Positions 19,455 to 28,291 of a DNA stretch of 64,000 nucleotides are shown piece by piece. This DNA comes from Fibrobacter succinogenes (GTDB taxonomy: Bacteria > Fibrobacterota > Fibrobacteria > Fibrobacterales > Fibrobacteraceae), in the NCBI GenBank assembly GCA_902761355.1, contig CACWJY010000002.1, positions 1-64,000 of the forward strand, given 5' to 3'. The stretch's first letter is position 1; each line of letters starts with the position of its first letter. Below the pieces are notes generated by a model. That model saw nothing but the letters and a program-made list of their open reading frames with translations, was not told where the DNA came from and ran no database searches. A program made the translations under genes and the position numbers.

Positions 19455-22400
19455 ATGCGTAAAATTTCATTCATTTGCCTTTTGCTGCTGTTCTTCGCAA
19501 ATTCCTTTGCCGCTACAGAAACATGGAATGTTGCTCCCGCCAAGTCGTTCTTCAAGGGAAACGGGACCGAAAACAGCCCTTATATCATCACAACGGATGC
19601 CGAATTCGCGCTTATGGCCAGCTATATGCAGGACTCGACACACAAAAATTGTCATTACGCATTAGAAACGGACATCATCATCAATGAAGGTAACGCAGCC
19701 CAATGGGGAACGACGCCTCCTAAGTATAAATGGAAACCCATAGGAGATTCCCTAAATCAAGCTTCGGGTATTCTGTACGGACAAGGCCATACCATTAGCG
19801 GCCTTTATATCAATTCCGAAAAAGAAGATTATCAAGGTCTCTTTGGCTATCTAAACGGTTCCATTCACAACCTGAACCTGGTAAATTCATTCGTCAAGGG
19901 AAGGAATTACGTCAGTGCCTTAGCATCTCGCGTAACCACCATAGAAAATATTTTTGTTGAAGCAGTTGTCGAAGGTAAAAATGTTGTTGGCGGTATAACA
20001 GCCTATCCATTTATCCGCATTTCTCATGCCATATTCAAGGGGGCCGTAAAGGGCGTCGATTACGTAGGAGGAATTTACGGTTATAGCGAAATCAGCTACA
20101 ATAGTTCAAGAGGAGCCGAGTATTGCGACAATTACGGCACTATCATAGGCCAAAACAATGTCGGTGGTATTAGCGGAGAGCTCTACATTGACGTTCCAGC
20201 CCAAGTCGTTGATTTATACAAATTAAGAAACTTTGGCAATGTTTTCGGATACAACAACGTAGGTGGAATTATTGGATTATTGAATCTAGACCGAAACGGC
20301 TCCGAATACAAAAAAATGTTCAATTTTAAATACCTCCGAAACATGGGCGAAATTTCGGGGAACGATATGGTCGGTGGACTTATGGGCGTATATTATACCG
20401 GAAGATCCGACGACTCGTCTCACGCCATTTCCTATTCATACAACGCGGGACGCGTCAGGGCGGATTCCAACGCTTATCCTCTATTTTACCATGCAAAATG
20501 GCATGCAGGGTACGAGAATATTCCTTATTCAGTTCATTGCTACAATCTTGCCGAGATATACGGTCCTAATCTTGTCGTAGACAGAATCAGCCCAAACCTT
20601 ATAGACAACTATGCCGATTCTTTGGGTCCTGAATACGTGCCCGACACAGGAGCTACAAAAATAAACAGGGGGTACCCCATCCTTGTCGAAGAAGACAAGA
20701 ACTTCCGCTATCTAAAAGGCAGCGGAACTCCGGATAATCCGTTCTTGATTGAAAGCGTAGAAGACCTGATCAAGCTTCAAAAGTATTCCCAAAACGAGTC
20801 TCTTGTAAACCGCTTTTATTACAAGCAAACCGCCGATATCGATTTAAAGTCCATCAAAAACTGGACACCAATGAGATTTAAGGCAATAAATTACGATGGC
20901 GGCAAACACAAAATCTCTAACATGAGATCTCATTCGAGACGCGGATGTGCCGGTTTTATCAGCATATCCGATAGCGGAATGACCATTAAGAATCTGGAGC
21001 TTGAAAATGTTGACGTCAAGGGAACCATATCCGTAGGGGCCTTACTTTGCACTGCAAACAACGCAGATGTTTCGGGCATAAAAGTCTCAGGAAAGGTCGT
21101 TGCAGACAAGGACTCCACGACGCCATCCGATGCCGGTGGAATCGTTGGATATTACATGCGCGGAAAACTGTATGACCTCGAAAACCATGCAGACGTTCAC
21201 GTAGACGGGAATGCTGGGGGAATCATCGGGGATGCCTCGTCATACTCTACTTCAAGTCTCGTTAAGGTTTCCAATTACGGGAACATCTTTGCGACAGTAC
21301 ACGCAGGGGGAATTGCAGCCGATTTCGACGAAACCATCAGCTTCGCAAGGAACTACGGCAAAGTGAACGGCCTGCAAAGTGCCGGAGGAATTGCGGCTTC
21401 TGCCGGCGGAGTCAACCGTTCATTTAACCGAGGCGATGTTTTTAGCTACGATCACGTAGCCGGTGTTGTTGGAGCCGCCAAGAAAGTCGAGTACGTGTAC
21501 AATACCGGTAACATCTACGGAGACACCGTATATGCATCGGGCTATACTGTGGGACGTCCCTACTATAGCCACAGGGATTCTGTTATTTTAAAACACGCCT
21601 ACAACGAGAAAAAGCCTGGCGTATTCGGACTCGCCGGTAAAAACGTCTTGTCAAGCGACACATTCAGTCTCACACAAAAAGAATTTTTGTCTAAAGAGAT
21701 TATCGAAAAAATGGGTGACGCCTTCATCTTTGACGAAAACAATGAAAACGACGGTTATCCCGTACTGTATATGGGATTCAAAGGCGAAGGGACTCCCGAA
21801 TCTCCATTCCTGATTTCAAACAAAGAAGACCTGTACAGAATGAGGGATTATATAGGAGACGACGACTTCACAAATTTATTCGCCAACAGGAACTTTAAAA
21901 TCACAAACAACATCATCTTTGATTCTACAGACACCTGGTATCCCGTAGGAAACGACTACAATAGGTTTTCTGGAGTTCTTGATGGAGGAGGCCATACCAT
22001 TTCGGGGCTCAACATGAACATGCTTTCGGGAAGAAATAGCAAAGTGGCCTTATTCCGCTATTTAAAAGGAACCATCAAAAACCTTGGTATCGAAAACTCA
22101 AAGTTTGTCGCCGACACGGCAGCAGCATTCGTACTTCAATTAGAAGGCGGCACCCTAGAAAACTGCTGGAGCAAAGATTCAAAAGTCAACGGAGCTAATG
22201 TCGCCAGCGGAATCGTTGCCTTCGCCGACGGCAACTTCACAATCAACAGGGTGTTTAACGCAAGCCACGTCTCTGGCGGCGACAACCTTATTTCGGGCAT
22301 TGTCGCTAGAATTATCCTTGACGGCAACAGCGTTTTCACGAACAGTTTCAATACAGGCAAAATTGAGGGACCGAGTTACCTTAAATTAAACTCCCTTGCA

Positions 22401-22919
22401 AATTTTGCCTACCGCTTTGACGCCAGTAAAATCACCTTAAAAAATCTTTATACCACCGATACCACAGGAAATTCGGTATTCAATAAAAAAGACTTCTCTT
22501 CATCCATCATCGAAAATGTATTCCACCTAAAGTCTAACGATGACGATTCTACCGGTGTTACCGAAAAATACATGAAGTCGAAAGAATTCGCGGAACGCCT
22601 CGGCAAAGAATTCACCTACGACTCACTCGGAGTCAACGGTGGGTATCCCATACTTTTAAGTAGCAAAACCGCATTCAATTCTAAAAAAGGCCTATTCAAG
22701 ATTGCCGAAAACAACCCGTCCATTAAGATTTCTACAGAATCAGGAATGATTCAACTTGAGGGACTCTTTGCAAACGAACGGGTCACCCTTGCAGACGTCA
22801 AGGGACGCATCTTGTGGAAAGGCCGCGCCATAGGGAACTCGCTCGCAATTACCATCAAAGTCCCCGGCATATACGTCATAAAGACAAAATCAGTCGCAAG
22901 AAAAGTTCTGGTGAAGTAA
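19455..22919 (+). CDS. Large secreted GLUG-repeat beta-helix protein with C-terminal sorting-like domain
   Basis: A 1154-residue exported protein. Residues 1-20 are a Sec signal (RKISFICLLLLFFANSFA). Three large blocks each open with G(S/N/E)GTxxxP(F/Y)(L/I)I (near residues 36, 422 and 777) and continue with DGGGHTISGL-like and GLFGYL-like strands typical of right-handed beta-helices. Many GLUG-type units occur (NVGGISG, VGGIIGLL, AGGIVGYY). The last ~70 residues form a strand-rich tail with VKGRILWKGRA and PGIYVIKTKSVARKVLVK, the shape of type IX secretion/Fibrobacter C-terminal sorting domains. An adhesin-like surface role is inferred. GGAGG in the preceding stop region serves as ribosome-binding site. 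Confidence 0.82.
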   Translation: MRKISFICLLLLFFANSFAATETWNVAPAKSFFKGNGTENSPYIITTDAEFALMASYMQDSTHKNCHYALETDIIINEGNAAQWGTTPPKYKWKPIGDSLNQASGILYGQGHTISGLYINSEKEDYQGLFGYLNGSIHNLNLVNSFVKGRNYVSALASRVTTIENIFVEAVVEGKNVVGGITAYPFIRISHAIFKGAVKGVDYVGGIYGYSEISYNSSRGAEYCDNYGTIIGQNNVGGISGELYIDVPAQVVDLYKLRNFGNVFGYNNVGGIIGLLNLDRNGSEYKKMFNFKYLRNMGEISGNDMVGGLMGVYYTGRSDDSSHAISYSYNAGRVRADSNAYPLFYHAKWHAGYENIPYSVHCYNLAEIYGPNLVVDRISPNLIDNYADSLGPEYVPDTGATKINRGYPILVEEDKNFRYLKGSGTPDNPFLIESVEDLIKLQKYSQNESLVNRFYYKQTADIDLKSIKNWTPMRFKAINYDGGKHKISNMRSHSRRGCAGFISISDSGMTIKNLELENVDVKGTISVGALLCTANNADVSGIKVSGKVVADKDSTTPSDAGGIVGYYMRGKLYDLENHADVHVDGNAGGIIGDASSYSTSSLVKVSNYGNIFATVHAGGIAADFDETISFARNYGKVNGLQSAGGIAASAGGVNRSFNRGDVFSYDHVAGVVGAAKKVEYVYNTGNIYGDTVYASGYTVGRPYYSHRDSVILKHAYNEKKPGVFGLAGKNVLSSDTFSLTQKEFLSKEIIEKMGDAFIFDENNENDGYPVLYMGFKGEGTPESPFLISNKEDLYRMRDYIGDDDFTNLFANRNFKITNNIIFDSTDTWYPVGNDYNRFSGVLDGGGHTISGLNMNMLSGRNSKVALFRYLKGTIKNLGIENSKFVADTAAAFVLQLEGGTLENCWSKDSKVNGANVASGIVAFADGNFTINRVFNASHVSGGDNLISGIVARIILDGNSVFTNSFNTGKIEGPSYLKLNSLANFAYRFDASKITLKNLYTTDTTGNSVFNKKDFSSSIIENVFHLKSNDDDSTGVTEKYMKSKEFAERLGKEFTYDSLGVNGGYPILLSSKTAFNSKKGLFKIAENNPSIKISTESGMIQLEGLFANERVTLADVKGRILWKGRAIGNSLAITIKVPGIYVIKTKSVARKVLVK

Positions 22920-22954
22920 AAACAGAAATGTCCCGCAGGGGTTACCTGCGGGAC
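22918..22954 (-). terminator. Strong hairpin, likely terminator for minus-strand mazG transcript
   Basis: GTCCCGCAGG (22930-22939) pairs perfectly with CCTGCGGGAC (22945-22954). On the minus strand the hairpin is followed by ATTTCTGTTTTT, so it is best read as the end of the mazG transcript. On the plus strand no T run follows. Confidence 0.6.
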
Positions 22955-22978
22955 GAGTGGAATTAGAAGAAAACAAGC

Positions 22979-23051
22979 GTGCTTCCGGTCTGTTCTACCC
23001 CGCGGTTCGATCCAGCTTCCCTTCTCTAGAACCAGAATGGACTGGAAGCAC
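22979..23051. other. Structured intergenic element (candidate RNA) between convergent genes
   Basis: An outer stem GTGCTTCC (22979-22986) / GGAAGCAC (23044-23051) encloses a second stem TCTG-TTCTA (22989-22997) / TAGAA-C-CAGA (23027-23036), leaving a ~29-base terminal loop. No reading frame covers it. It lies between two other perfect hairpins (22930 and 23064). It matches no RNA family I know; a short GGTTCGATCC in the loop resembles a tRNA T arm but sits in the wrong place for a tRNA. Confidence 0.4.
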
Positions 23052-23063
23052 ATCAATAATATA

Positions 23064-23093
23064 CCTCAGAAAATCTTTCTGAGGAAATATTTT
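23064..23093 (+). terminator. Hairpin and T run, terminator of the three-gene surface operon
   Basis: CCTCAGAAA (23064-23072) pairs with TTTCTGAGG (23076-23084) around a three-base loop, followed by AAATATTTTTTT. It lies about 145 bases after the beta-helix gene, beyond the structured element at 22979. Confidence 0.6.
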
Positions 23094-23146
23094 TTTGATT
23101 TTCATATTCCAACATGGAATGGTCCACCTTGGAATTCTGGGAGAGG

Positions 23147-23944
23147 CTAGCTATTCTTTTTCGCCTGTTTCCAGAGCTGTTGCAAGCCTTCTAGGCCCAC
23201 GTCTTTCATTTCTTTGCCCTGTTCGCGGCACATGCTTTCGACCTTGCGAAAACGCTTTTCGAACTTGGAGTTAGCACGTTCCAGTGCGAGCGCCGCATTA
23301 AAGCCACAATGTCTTGCTACATTCACCAAGCTGAACATGATGTCGCCGAATTCATCTTCGAGACGGTCTACATTGCGGTTTTCGTCAGAGACCGCTTGCA
23401 TTTCGGCCCTAAATTCACTAAATTCTTCTACAGCCTTGTCAAAGACAGGTTCCGCCTCGACCCAGTCGAATCCGACCTTGGCGGCACGACGCTGAATTTC
23501 TTGGGCACGGGCTAGCGTCGGCAAGCTCCTGCTTACTTTGTCCATAGCAGACTTGCCCGCCATTGATAGATTATTCTTTTCTTGCGCCTTAATGCGTTCC
23601 CATTGGCGAACCACGCCATTCGAACCATCGACCTCCGCATCCCCAAAAACATGAGGATGGCGCCGGATCATCTTCTCGCAGATCCCCTGCACCACGTCGT
23701 CAATAGAAAAGTCTCCGTTTTCTTTGGCAACCTGAGAATGGAATACCACTTGAAAAAGCACATCGCCCAATTCTTCGGCCATGTGCGCCTTGTCGTCTGC
23801 CTGGGCGGCATCAATGTATTCGTGGGATTCTTCGACCAGATAAGGCAAAAGCGACTGATGCGTCTGTTGCCTGTCCCACGGGCAACCCTCAGGAGAACGC
23901 AGGGTCGCCATAATTTTCACCAAGTCTTCAAAGGAGTATTTCAT
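23147..23944 (-). CDS. mazG: Nucleoside triphosphate pyrophosphohydrolase
   Basis: A 265-residue cytoplasmic enzyme hydrolysing NTPs to NMP and pyrophosphate, with the two tandem MazG domains usual for this family. The first domain shows LRSPEGCPWDRQQTHQSL, YLVEESHEYIDA and ELGDVLFQVVFH, which supply the EExxE and ExxD metal ligands; the second shows EFGDIMFSLVNVARH. The ATG at 23944 overlaps the divergent dprA ATG (23943): both are parts of the same CATG. No Shine-Dalgarno sequence precedes it on the minus strand and the promoter must lie inside dprA. A TTG nine bases upstream (23953) is an alternative. Confidence 0.92.
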   Translation of the reverse strand: MKYSFEDLVKIMATLRSPEGCPWDRQQTHQSLLPYLVEESHEYIDAAQADDKAHMAEELGDVLFQVVFHSQVAKENGDFSIDDVVQGICEKMIRRHPHVFGDAEVDGSNGVVRQWERIKAQEKNNLSMAGKSAMDKVSRSLPTLARAQEIQRRAAKVGFDWVEAEPVFDKAVEEFSEFRAEMQAVSDENRNVDRLEDEFGDIMFSLVNVARHCGFNAALALERANSKFEKRFRKVESMCREQGKEMKDVGLEGLQQLWKQAKKNS

Positions 23945-24854
23945 GCAAGCCAAAGATAGAAAGTATATCGAAATCGACCTGGAGAACTATCCCCTCTCCC
24001 TCGGAGAATCCAAGTTTAAGCCCGCCCACCTGTACTGCCGCGGGGAACTCCCCCAAAGCAACCGGATAGGAATCGCCATGGTGGGAACGCGACGCCCCAG
24101 CAGCTCTGCCAAAGAACTCTGCCGGCGCATGGTCAAATCGCTTGTAGGCACGCAGGCTGTAGTCGTTTCGGGGCTTGCGCAAGGCATAGACAGCTATTGC
24201 CACGAGGCAGCCCTTGAATTCGGCATTCCAACCATCGCCGTTATCGCCCAGGGCCTAGAAGCCCCCATTCCTGGCGAACGCGCCCAGCTTGCAGAGCGCA
24301 TCGTAAAAGCGGGAGGCTGCATTCTCAGCGAATACCAGGGGGATTTCGCAGCACATAAGGGAACATTCCCCGCCCGTAACCGCATTATCAGCGGGCTTAG
24401 CCGCACCACGGTACTCGTCCAAAGCAAACTCAAGGGAGGAGCCCTGATTACCGCCGAATACTGCCTGCAAGAGAACAAGCTACTCCTCGCCGTCCCCGGT
24501 GATTTCGACAGCGAAGTCGCTGCGGGCCCAAACCATTACCTGGACCAAGGCAAAGCCATGCCCGTCTTTTTGCCGGAAAGCCTGCGCGTTACCGCCGGCC
24601 TCCCCCAGATCCATACCGAAAAAGACCGACCTGTAGCAAGCCTGGAGCAAATTGCCGCATCGGGCTGCAGCCTTTCTAGCGAAGCCATGGCTCTTTTTAG
24701 TCAATTCAACGGATTCCGTAAGACTTTTCAGGAACTGCAAGACGGTTGTAAACTCAAGCCTCTCAACATATTAGCTATATTAACAGAACTGGAACTCGCC
24801 GGACTGGTACACACCCCCGACAATTTTCAATTCTACTTTAACGGAACTACCTGA
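23943..24854 (+). CDS. dprA: DNA-processing protein DprA/Smf
   Basis: A 303-residue DprA-family protein, which protects incoming single-stranded DNA and loads RecA during natural transformation. The Rossmann-fold core is clear: AMVGTRRPSS, VVSGLAQGIDSYCHEAAL, GGCILSEY and FPARNRIISGLSRTTVLVQS, followed by GGALITAEYCLQENK and VPGDFDSEVAAGPN. The C-terminal ~70 residues resemble the small winged-helix often found in DprA. AAAGGAG lies eight bases before the ATG. The stop codon is two bases from the ftsB-like start, so these are coupled. Presence of dprA alone does not prove competence. Confidence 0.93.
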   Translation: MQAKDRKYIEIDLENYPLSLGESKFKPAHLYCRGELPQSNRIGIAMVGTRRPSSSAKELCRRMVKSLVGTQAVVVSGLAQGIDSYCHEAALEFGIPTIAVIAQGLEAPIPGERAQLAERIVKAGGCILSEYQGDFAAHKGTFPARNRIISGLSRTTVLVQSKLKGGALITAEYCLQENKLLLAVPGDFDSEVAAGPNHYLDQGKAMPVFLPESLRVTAGLPQIHTEKDRPVASLEQIAASGCSLSSEAMALFSQFNGFRKTFQELQDGCKLKPLNILAILTELELAGLVHTPDNFQFYFNGTT

Positions 24855-24855
24855 C

Positions 24856-25137
24856 TTGAACAAGCGGCTTTTGATATTCCTCGTGATACTCACTATCGCT
24901 ATCGGAGCGGTAGTATCGCAGCTTATGTTCGGCAAGAACAGTCTTAAGCAGCAACGTATCGTGGCACAGAATATTGAACGTTTTCAAGTTCAAATAGACT
25001 CGCTGCAACGTGCGATCGATTCCTGCAACATAGAAATAGAGCGACTCAAGAATGACTCGCTCTACAAAGAGAACCTGCTTCGCACCCGCTACGGAATGAG
25101 CCGCAAGGGCGAGCGCGTTTTTCAATTGGTCGAATAA
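24856..25137 (+). CDS. FtsB/DivIC-family septum formation protein
   Basis: A 93-residue single-pass membrane protein: a short basic N-terminus, one membrane segment (residues 5-22), then a periplasmic coiled coil rich in Q, E, R and L, ending in the family's LLRTRYGMSRKGERVFQLV tail (compare the ARxxLGMxxxGE segment of FtsB). FtsB with FtsL and FtsQ activates septal cell-wall synthesis. The only good start is TTG at 24856, one base after the dprA stop. It ends one base before the convergent nrdG. Confidence 0.75.
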   Translation: MNKRLLIFLVILTIAIGAVVSQLMFGKNSLKQQRIVAQNIERFQVQIDSLQRAIDSCNIEIERLKNDSLYKENLLRTRYGMSRKGERVFQLVE

Positions 25138-25138
25138 T

Positions 25139-25696
25139 TTAGCCTAGCACCAAGTCTGGGCGCGCCTTCATCTCATCCAGCTGAATCTGGTGAAGCACCA
25201 CATGGCCTTCAACCAGGCTTTGCTGTACATCAATAATGCGCTGATTCGTTGAACCCCTGAACTTGATTTCAAGCGACCTCTTGGCCATGATAAACGGTCC
25301 GTCAATCAAAATGTCCGCAAACGTCAAGAGTTCAAACATTTCGGGACGCTCGTGCGAAAGTTCCATCAGGCGTTCGTAGGTGTAACCGGTGAAAATCACC
25401 AGGTTCATGCCACGTTCCTTGATTTCACGCGCCAAAGGGATCAAGGCTGCAGCCTGATCCATCGGATCACCGCCACTAAATGTGATGCCATCGAGCAGCG
25501 GGTTTTCCTCGATCATTTCGAGGATTTCTTCAATATCAATAAAATGACCCCCGTTAAAATCGTGGGTCTGCGGGTTCTGGCACCCGGGGCAATTATGGTG
25601 ACAACCTTGAGTAAAGATTGTCATGCGGATTCCGGGACCGTCCACGAACGATTCGGGTTCGATTCCGGCAATCCGCAAGCGAGGATATTCGTCCAT
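25139..25696 (-). CDS. nrdG: Anaerobic ribonucleotide reductase-activating protein (radical SAM)
   Basis: A 185-residue radical SAM enzyme that generates the glycyl radical on the class III reductase. The [4Fe-4S] motif CHHNCPGC is at about residues 32-39, followed by GITFSGGDPMDQ, which binds S-adenosylmethionine. It sits immediately downstream of the stand-alone glycyl-radical peptide (one base between genes) and third in the operon nrdD - radical-domain peptide - nrdG. Its natural partner is therefore presumably the 48-residue peptide and not a glycine in the NrdD chain itself. Confidence 0.94.
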   Translation of the reverse strand: MDEYPRLRIAGIEPESFVDGPGIRMTIFTQGCHHNCPGCQNPQTHDFNGGHFIDIEEILEMIEENPLLDGITFSGGDPMDQAAALIPLAREIKERGMNLVIFTGYTYERLMELSHERPEMFELLTFADILIDGPFIMAKRSLEIKFRGSTNQRIIDVQQSLVEGHVVLHQIQLDEMKARPDLVLG

Positions 25697-25697
25697 A

Positions 25698-25844
25698 TTA
25701 TACGCCGTGCTTCACGCGATCGTTCACTTCGGCACGCTTAGCGTTGTTGAAGCGATCGACGGTACCGACGAGGTAACCCGTGATGCGGCGGATACGTTCG
25801 AATCCGATTCCTTCACCATACTTGTTGAGTTCTTTTTCAGACAT
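25698..25844 (-). CDS. Stand-alone glycyl-radical domain of class III ribonucleotide reductase
   Basis: A 48-residue open frame beginning MSEKELNKYGEG and ending DRVKHGV. It contains RRITGYLVG and then RFNNAKRAEVNDRVKH, which matches residue by residue the end of ordinary NrdD proteins (E. coli type RRVCGYLG...FNAGKQEEVKRRVKHL) that carries the radical glycine in the GY pair. The larger nrdD gene upstream stops before this segment. AAGGAG lies eight bases before the ATG. The frame differs from that of nrdD and a stop codon plus 23 bases separates them, so this is a separate cistron, not a readthrough. I infer a heteromeric enzyme whose radical is carried by this peptide, by analogy to YfiD/GrcA and pyruvate formate-lyase. 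Confidence 0.85.
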   Translation of the reverse strand: MSEKELNKYGEGIGFERIRRITGYLVGTVDRFNNAKRAEVNDRVKHGV

Positions 25845-25867
25845 TGTTGTTTCTCCTTACTAGTAAA

Positions 25868-28198
25868 TTATCTAATTCCCTTGAAAACCGGCATGCCAGG
25901 GTACAGCTTACGAAGTTCCTCGATCTTTTCGGGTGCGATTGCATGACCTTCGGTACGGCCGCAACGCGGGCAGCAGTCTCCGATGACACCCACGAAGCCG
26001 CACACCGGGTCACGGTCGACCGGGTGGTTGATGGAACCATAGCCAATACCGGACTTAGCCATGTGATGCACGATCTTTTCGAAGGCATCCAGGTTCTGTG
26101 TCGGGTCGCCGTCAAGTTCGATATAGCTAATGTGACCAGCGTTGGTGAGCGCATGGTACGGAGCTTCCAGCGAAATCTTCTTGAAAGCGGAAATCTTGTA
26201 GTACACCGGAATATGGAAAGAGTTGGTATAGTAGTCGCGATCGGTTACGCCCGGAATGATGCCGAACTTCTTCTTGTCCATGCGGACGAAACGGCCGGAA
26301 AGGCCTTCGGCTGGCGTCGCGAGCAAGCTGAAGTTGAGGCCGAGACGTTCGGATTCCTTGTCGCAGAATTCGCGCATGTGGCCGATAATCTTGAGGCCGA
26401 GCTTCTGGGACTCTTCGGATTCGCCATGGTGCTTGCCCGTGAGCATGACAAGCGTTTCGGCAAGGCCGATAAAGCCGATCGAAAGCGTACCGTGCTTGAT
26501 GACTTCGCCCACGGTGTCTTCCCAGCCGAGCTTGTCGGAATCAATCCACACGCCCTGTCCCATAAGGAACGGGAAGTTCTTGACCTTGCGACGGCTCTGG
26601 ACGGCAAAGCGTTCCATGAGCTGGTCGCTCACCAGCTGAAGCATGCGGTCGAGTTCCTTGAAGAACAGATCCACGGACTTCATCTTGATGGCGATACGCG
26701 GAAGGTTGATCGACGTAAAGCTCAGGTTGCCACGGCCAAAGCTGATTTCGCGAGACGGATCGTAGTGGTTACCAATCACGCGGGTACGGCAGCCCATGTA
26801 GGCAATTTCGGTTTCAGGGTGGCCCGGCTTGTAGTACTGCAGGTTGTACGGGGCATCCTGGAAGCTGAAGTTCGGGAACAGGCGCTTGGCGCTCACGCGG
26901 CAAGACAGCTTGAACAAATCGTAGTTCGGGTCTTCCGGGTTCAGGTTGATGCCTTCCTTGACGCGGAAAATCTGAATCGGGAAGATAGCCGTTTCGCCAC
27001 CACCGAGGCCTTCTTCGGTCGTGAGGAGCAAGTTCTTCATGACCATGCGGGCTTCGGGCTCCGTGCACATACCGTAGTTGATGCTAGAGAACGGAGTCTG
27101 GGCACCGGCACGGCTATGCATGGAGTTCAGGTTGTGAACAAACGCTTCCATGGCCTGGAAGGTCGCCTTGTCGGTTTCTTCGTAAGCCATCTTTTCGGCA
27201 AACTTCTGAGCATTGATGACCACTTCTTCGCCAAAAGTCTTGGAAAGTTCACGGGCTTCGGTATCCTGGAACTTTTCGTTCGGCACGAGCGTCGCCACCA
27301 TTCCCATTTCGGCCATTTCGGTATGGAGCTTCTTGACAACCGGCTGGATTTCCTCTTCGGTCTTAGAAGTCAAAAGCATAAGAGCCTTGACCATATTGGC
27401 CAAGTAGCACTTGCGGTACGTAATACGTACGCCGTCAGCCATGGCATAGTCAAAGTTCGGAATGGACTGGCCACCGTGCTGGTCGTTCTGGTTGGACTGA
27501 ATCGCGATAGCGGCCAAGGCTGCATAGCTACGGATATCCTTGGGTTCGCGCAGGTGGCCATGACCCGTGTTGAAGCCATTCTTAAAGAGCTTCTTGAGGT
27601 CAATCTGGCAGCAGGTCATGGTAAGGGAGTAGAAATCCAGATCGTGGATGTGGATATCGCCTTCCATGTGGGCGCGGCTGTGCTCAGGCTTGAGCATCAT
27701 CATCGTGTAGAAATGCTTAGCGGATTCGGAACCATACTTAAGCATGGTACCCATAGCAGTATCGCCATCGATATTGGCGTTTTCACGCTTGAGGTCGGAT
27801 TCCTTAGCAGAACTGAAGGTAATGTCGCGGAGCGTATGCATGAGGCGAGTGTTCACTTCGCGCACGCGGGTACGTTCGGCACGGTACAAGATGTAGCTCT
27901 TGGCGGTATCGGCGTAGCCACCTTCGGTAAGAGACTTTTCTACAGCATCCTGAATTTCTTCAATTTCGGGAACAGTCTTGCCTTCGGATTCGAGTCTACC
28001 CACCACATCGGCAGACACCTTGAGAGCCGTACTCGTAAGCACGTCATCGCTACCCAACAAATTCAACTGACTTTGGGCGGCCTTAATCTGTTCATCCAGC
28101 TCGCCCGAGGCGCGGAAAGCCTTGACAATTGCGTCAGCAATCTTCTCAATGTTAAACGGCATTTCCCTGCCGTCGCGCTTCCTTACAGAAACTATCAT
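25868..28198 (-). CDS. nrdD: Anaerobic (class III) ribonucleoside-triphosphate reductase, large chain lacking the glycyl-radical tail
   Basis: A 776-residue protein reducing ribonucleoside triphosphates to deoxy forms without oxygen. The N-terminal ATP cone (KRDGREMPFNIEKIADAI) binds the allosteric nucleotide. The body shows HIHDLDFY, QNDQHGGQS, the substrate-site stretches and GLAETLVMLTGKHHG. Near the end a zinc-type cysteine cluster (CGFVGVIGDCCPRCGRTEG) is present, as in other NrdD proteins, but the chain then stops at FKGIR and has no RxxGY glycyl-radical motif. That motif is on the next cistron. The ATG at 28198 follows AAGGAT; a TTG at 28222 is also in frame. Candidate NrdR boxes lie upstream. 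Confidence 0.93.
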   Translation of the reverse strand: MIVSVRKRDGREMPFNIEKIADAIVKAFRASGELDEQIKAAQSQLNLLGSDDVLTSTALKVSADVVGRLESEGKTVPEIEEIQDAVEKSLTEGGYADTAKSYILYRAERTRVREVNTRLMHTLRDITFSSAKESDLKRENANIDGDTAMGTMLKYGSESAKHFYTMMMLKPEHSRAHMEGDIHIHDLDFYSLTMTCCQIDLKKLFKNGFNTGHGHLREPKDIRSYAALAAIAIQSNQNDQHGGQSIPNFDYAMADGVRITYRKCYLANMVKALMLLTSKTEEEIQPVVKKLHTEMAEMGMVATLVPNEKFQDTEARELSKTFGEEVVINAQKFAEKMAYEETDKATFQAMEAFVHNLNSMHSRAGAQTPFSSINYGMCTEPEARMVMKNLLLTTEEGLGGGETAIFPIQIFRVKEGINLNPEDPNYDLFKLSCRVSAKRLFPNFSFQDAPYNLQYYKPGHPETEIAYMGCRTRVIGNHYDPSREISFGRGNLSFTSINLPRIAIKMKSVDLFFKELDRMLQLVSDQLMERFAVQSRRKVKNFPFLMGQGVWIDSDKLGWEDTVGEVIKHGTLSIGFIGLAETLVMLTGKHHGESEESQKLGLKIIGHMREFCDKESERLGLNFSLLATPAEGLSGRFVRMDKKKFGIIPGVTDRDYYTNSFHIPVYYKISAFKKISLEAPYHALTNAGHISYIELDGDPTQNLDAFEKIVHHMAKSGIGYGSINHPVDRDPVCGFVGVIGDCCPRCGRTEGHAIAPEKIEELRKLYPGMPVFKGIR

Positions 28199-28291
28199 CT
28201 GCCAATCCTTGCTGCCCGGCAATCGGCCCTAGATCAGGTTTCTAGCGGCTTGAATTGCGCAAAGCATACATTTTTCTTTCATTTTCAATTT

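Noticed and set aside
22979..23051. tRNA or tRNA-like gene, prompted by GGTTCGATCC
   Set aside because: The T-arm-like motif is in the middle of the stem-loop; no anticodon arm or D arm can be folded.
25845..25867. Programmed frameshift or stop readthrough joining nrdD to the 48-residue peptide
   Set aside because: The small gene has its own AAGGAG and ATG; no slippery sequence was seen at the nrdD stop. Separate translation is simpler.
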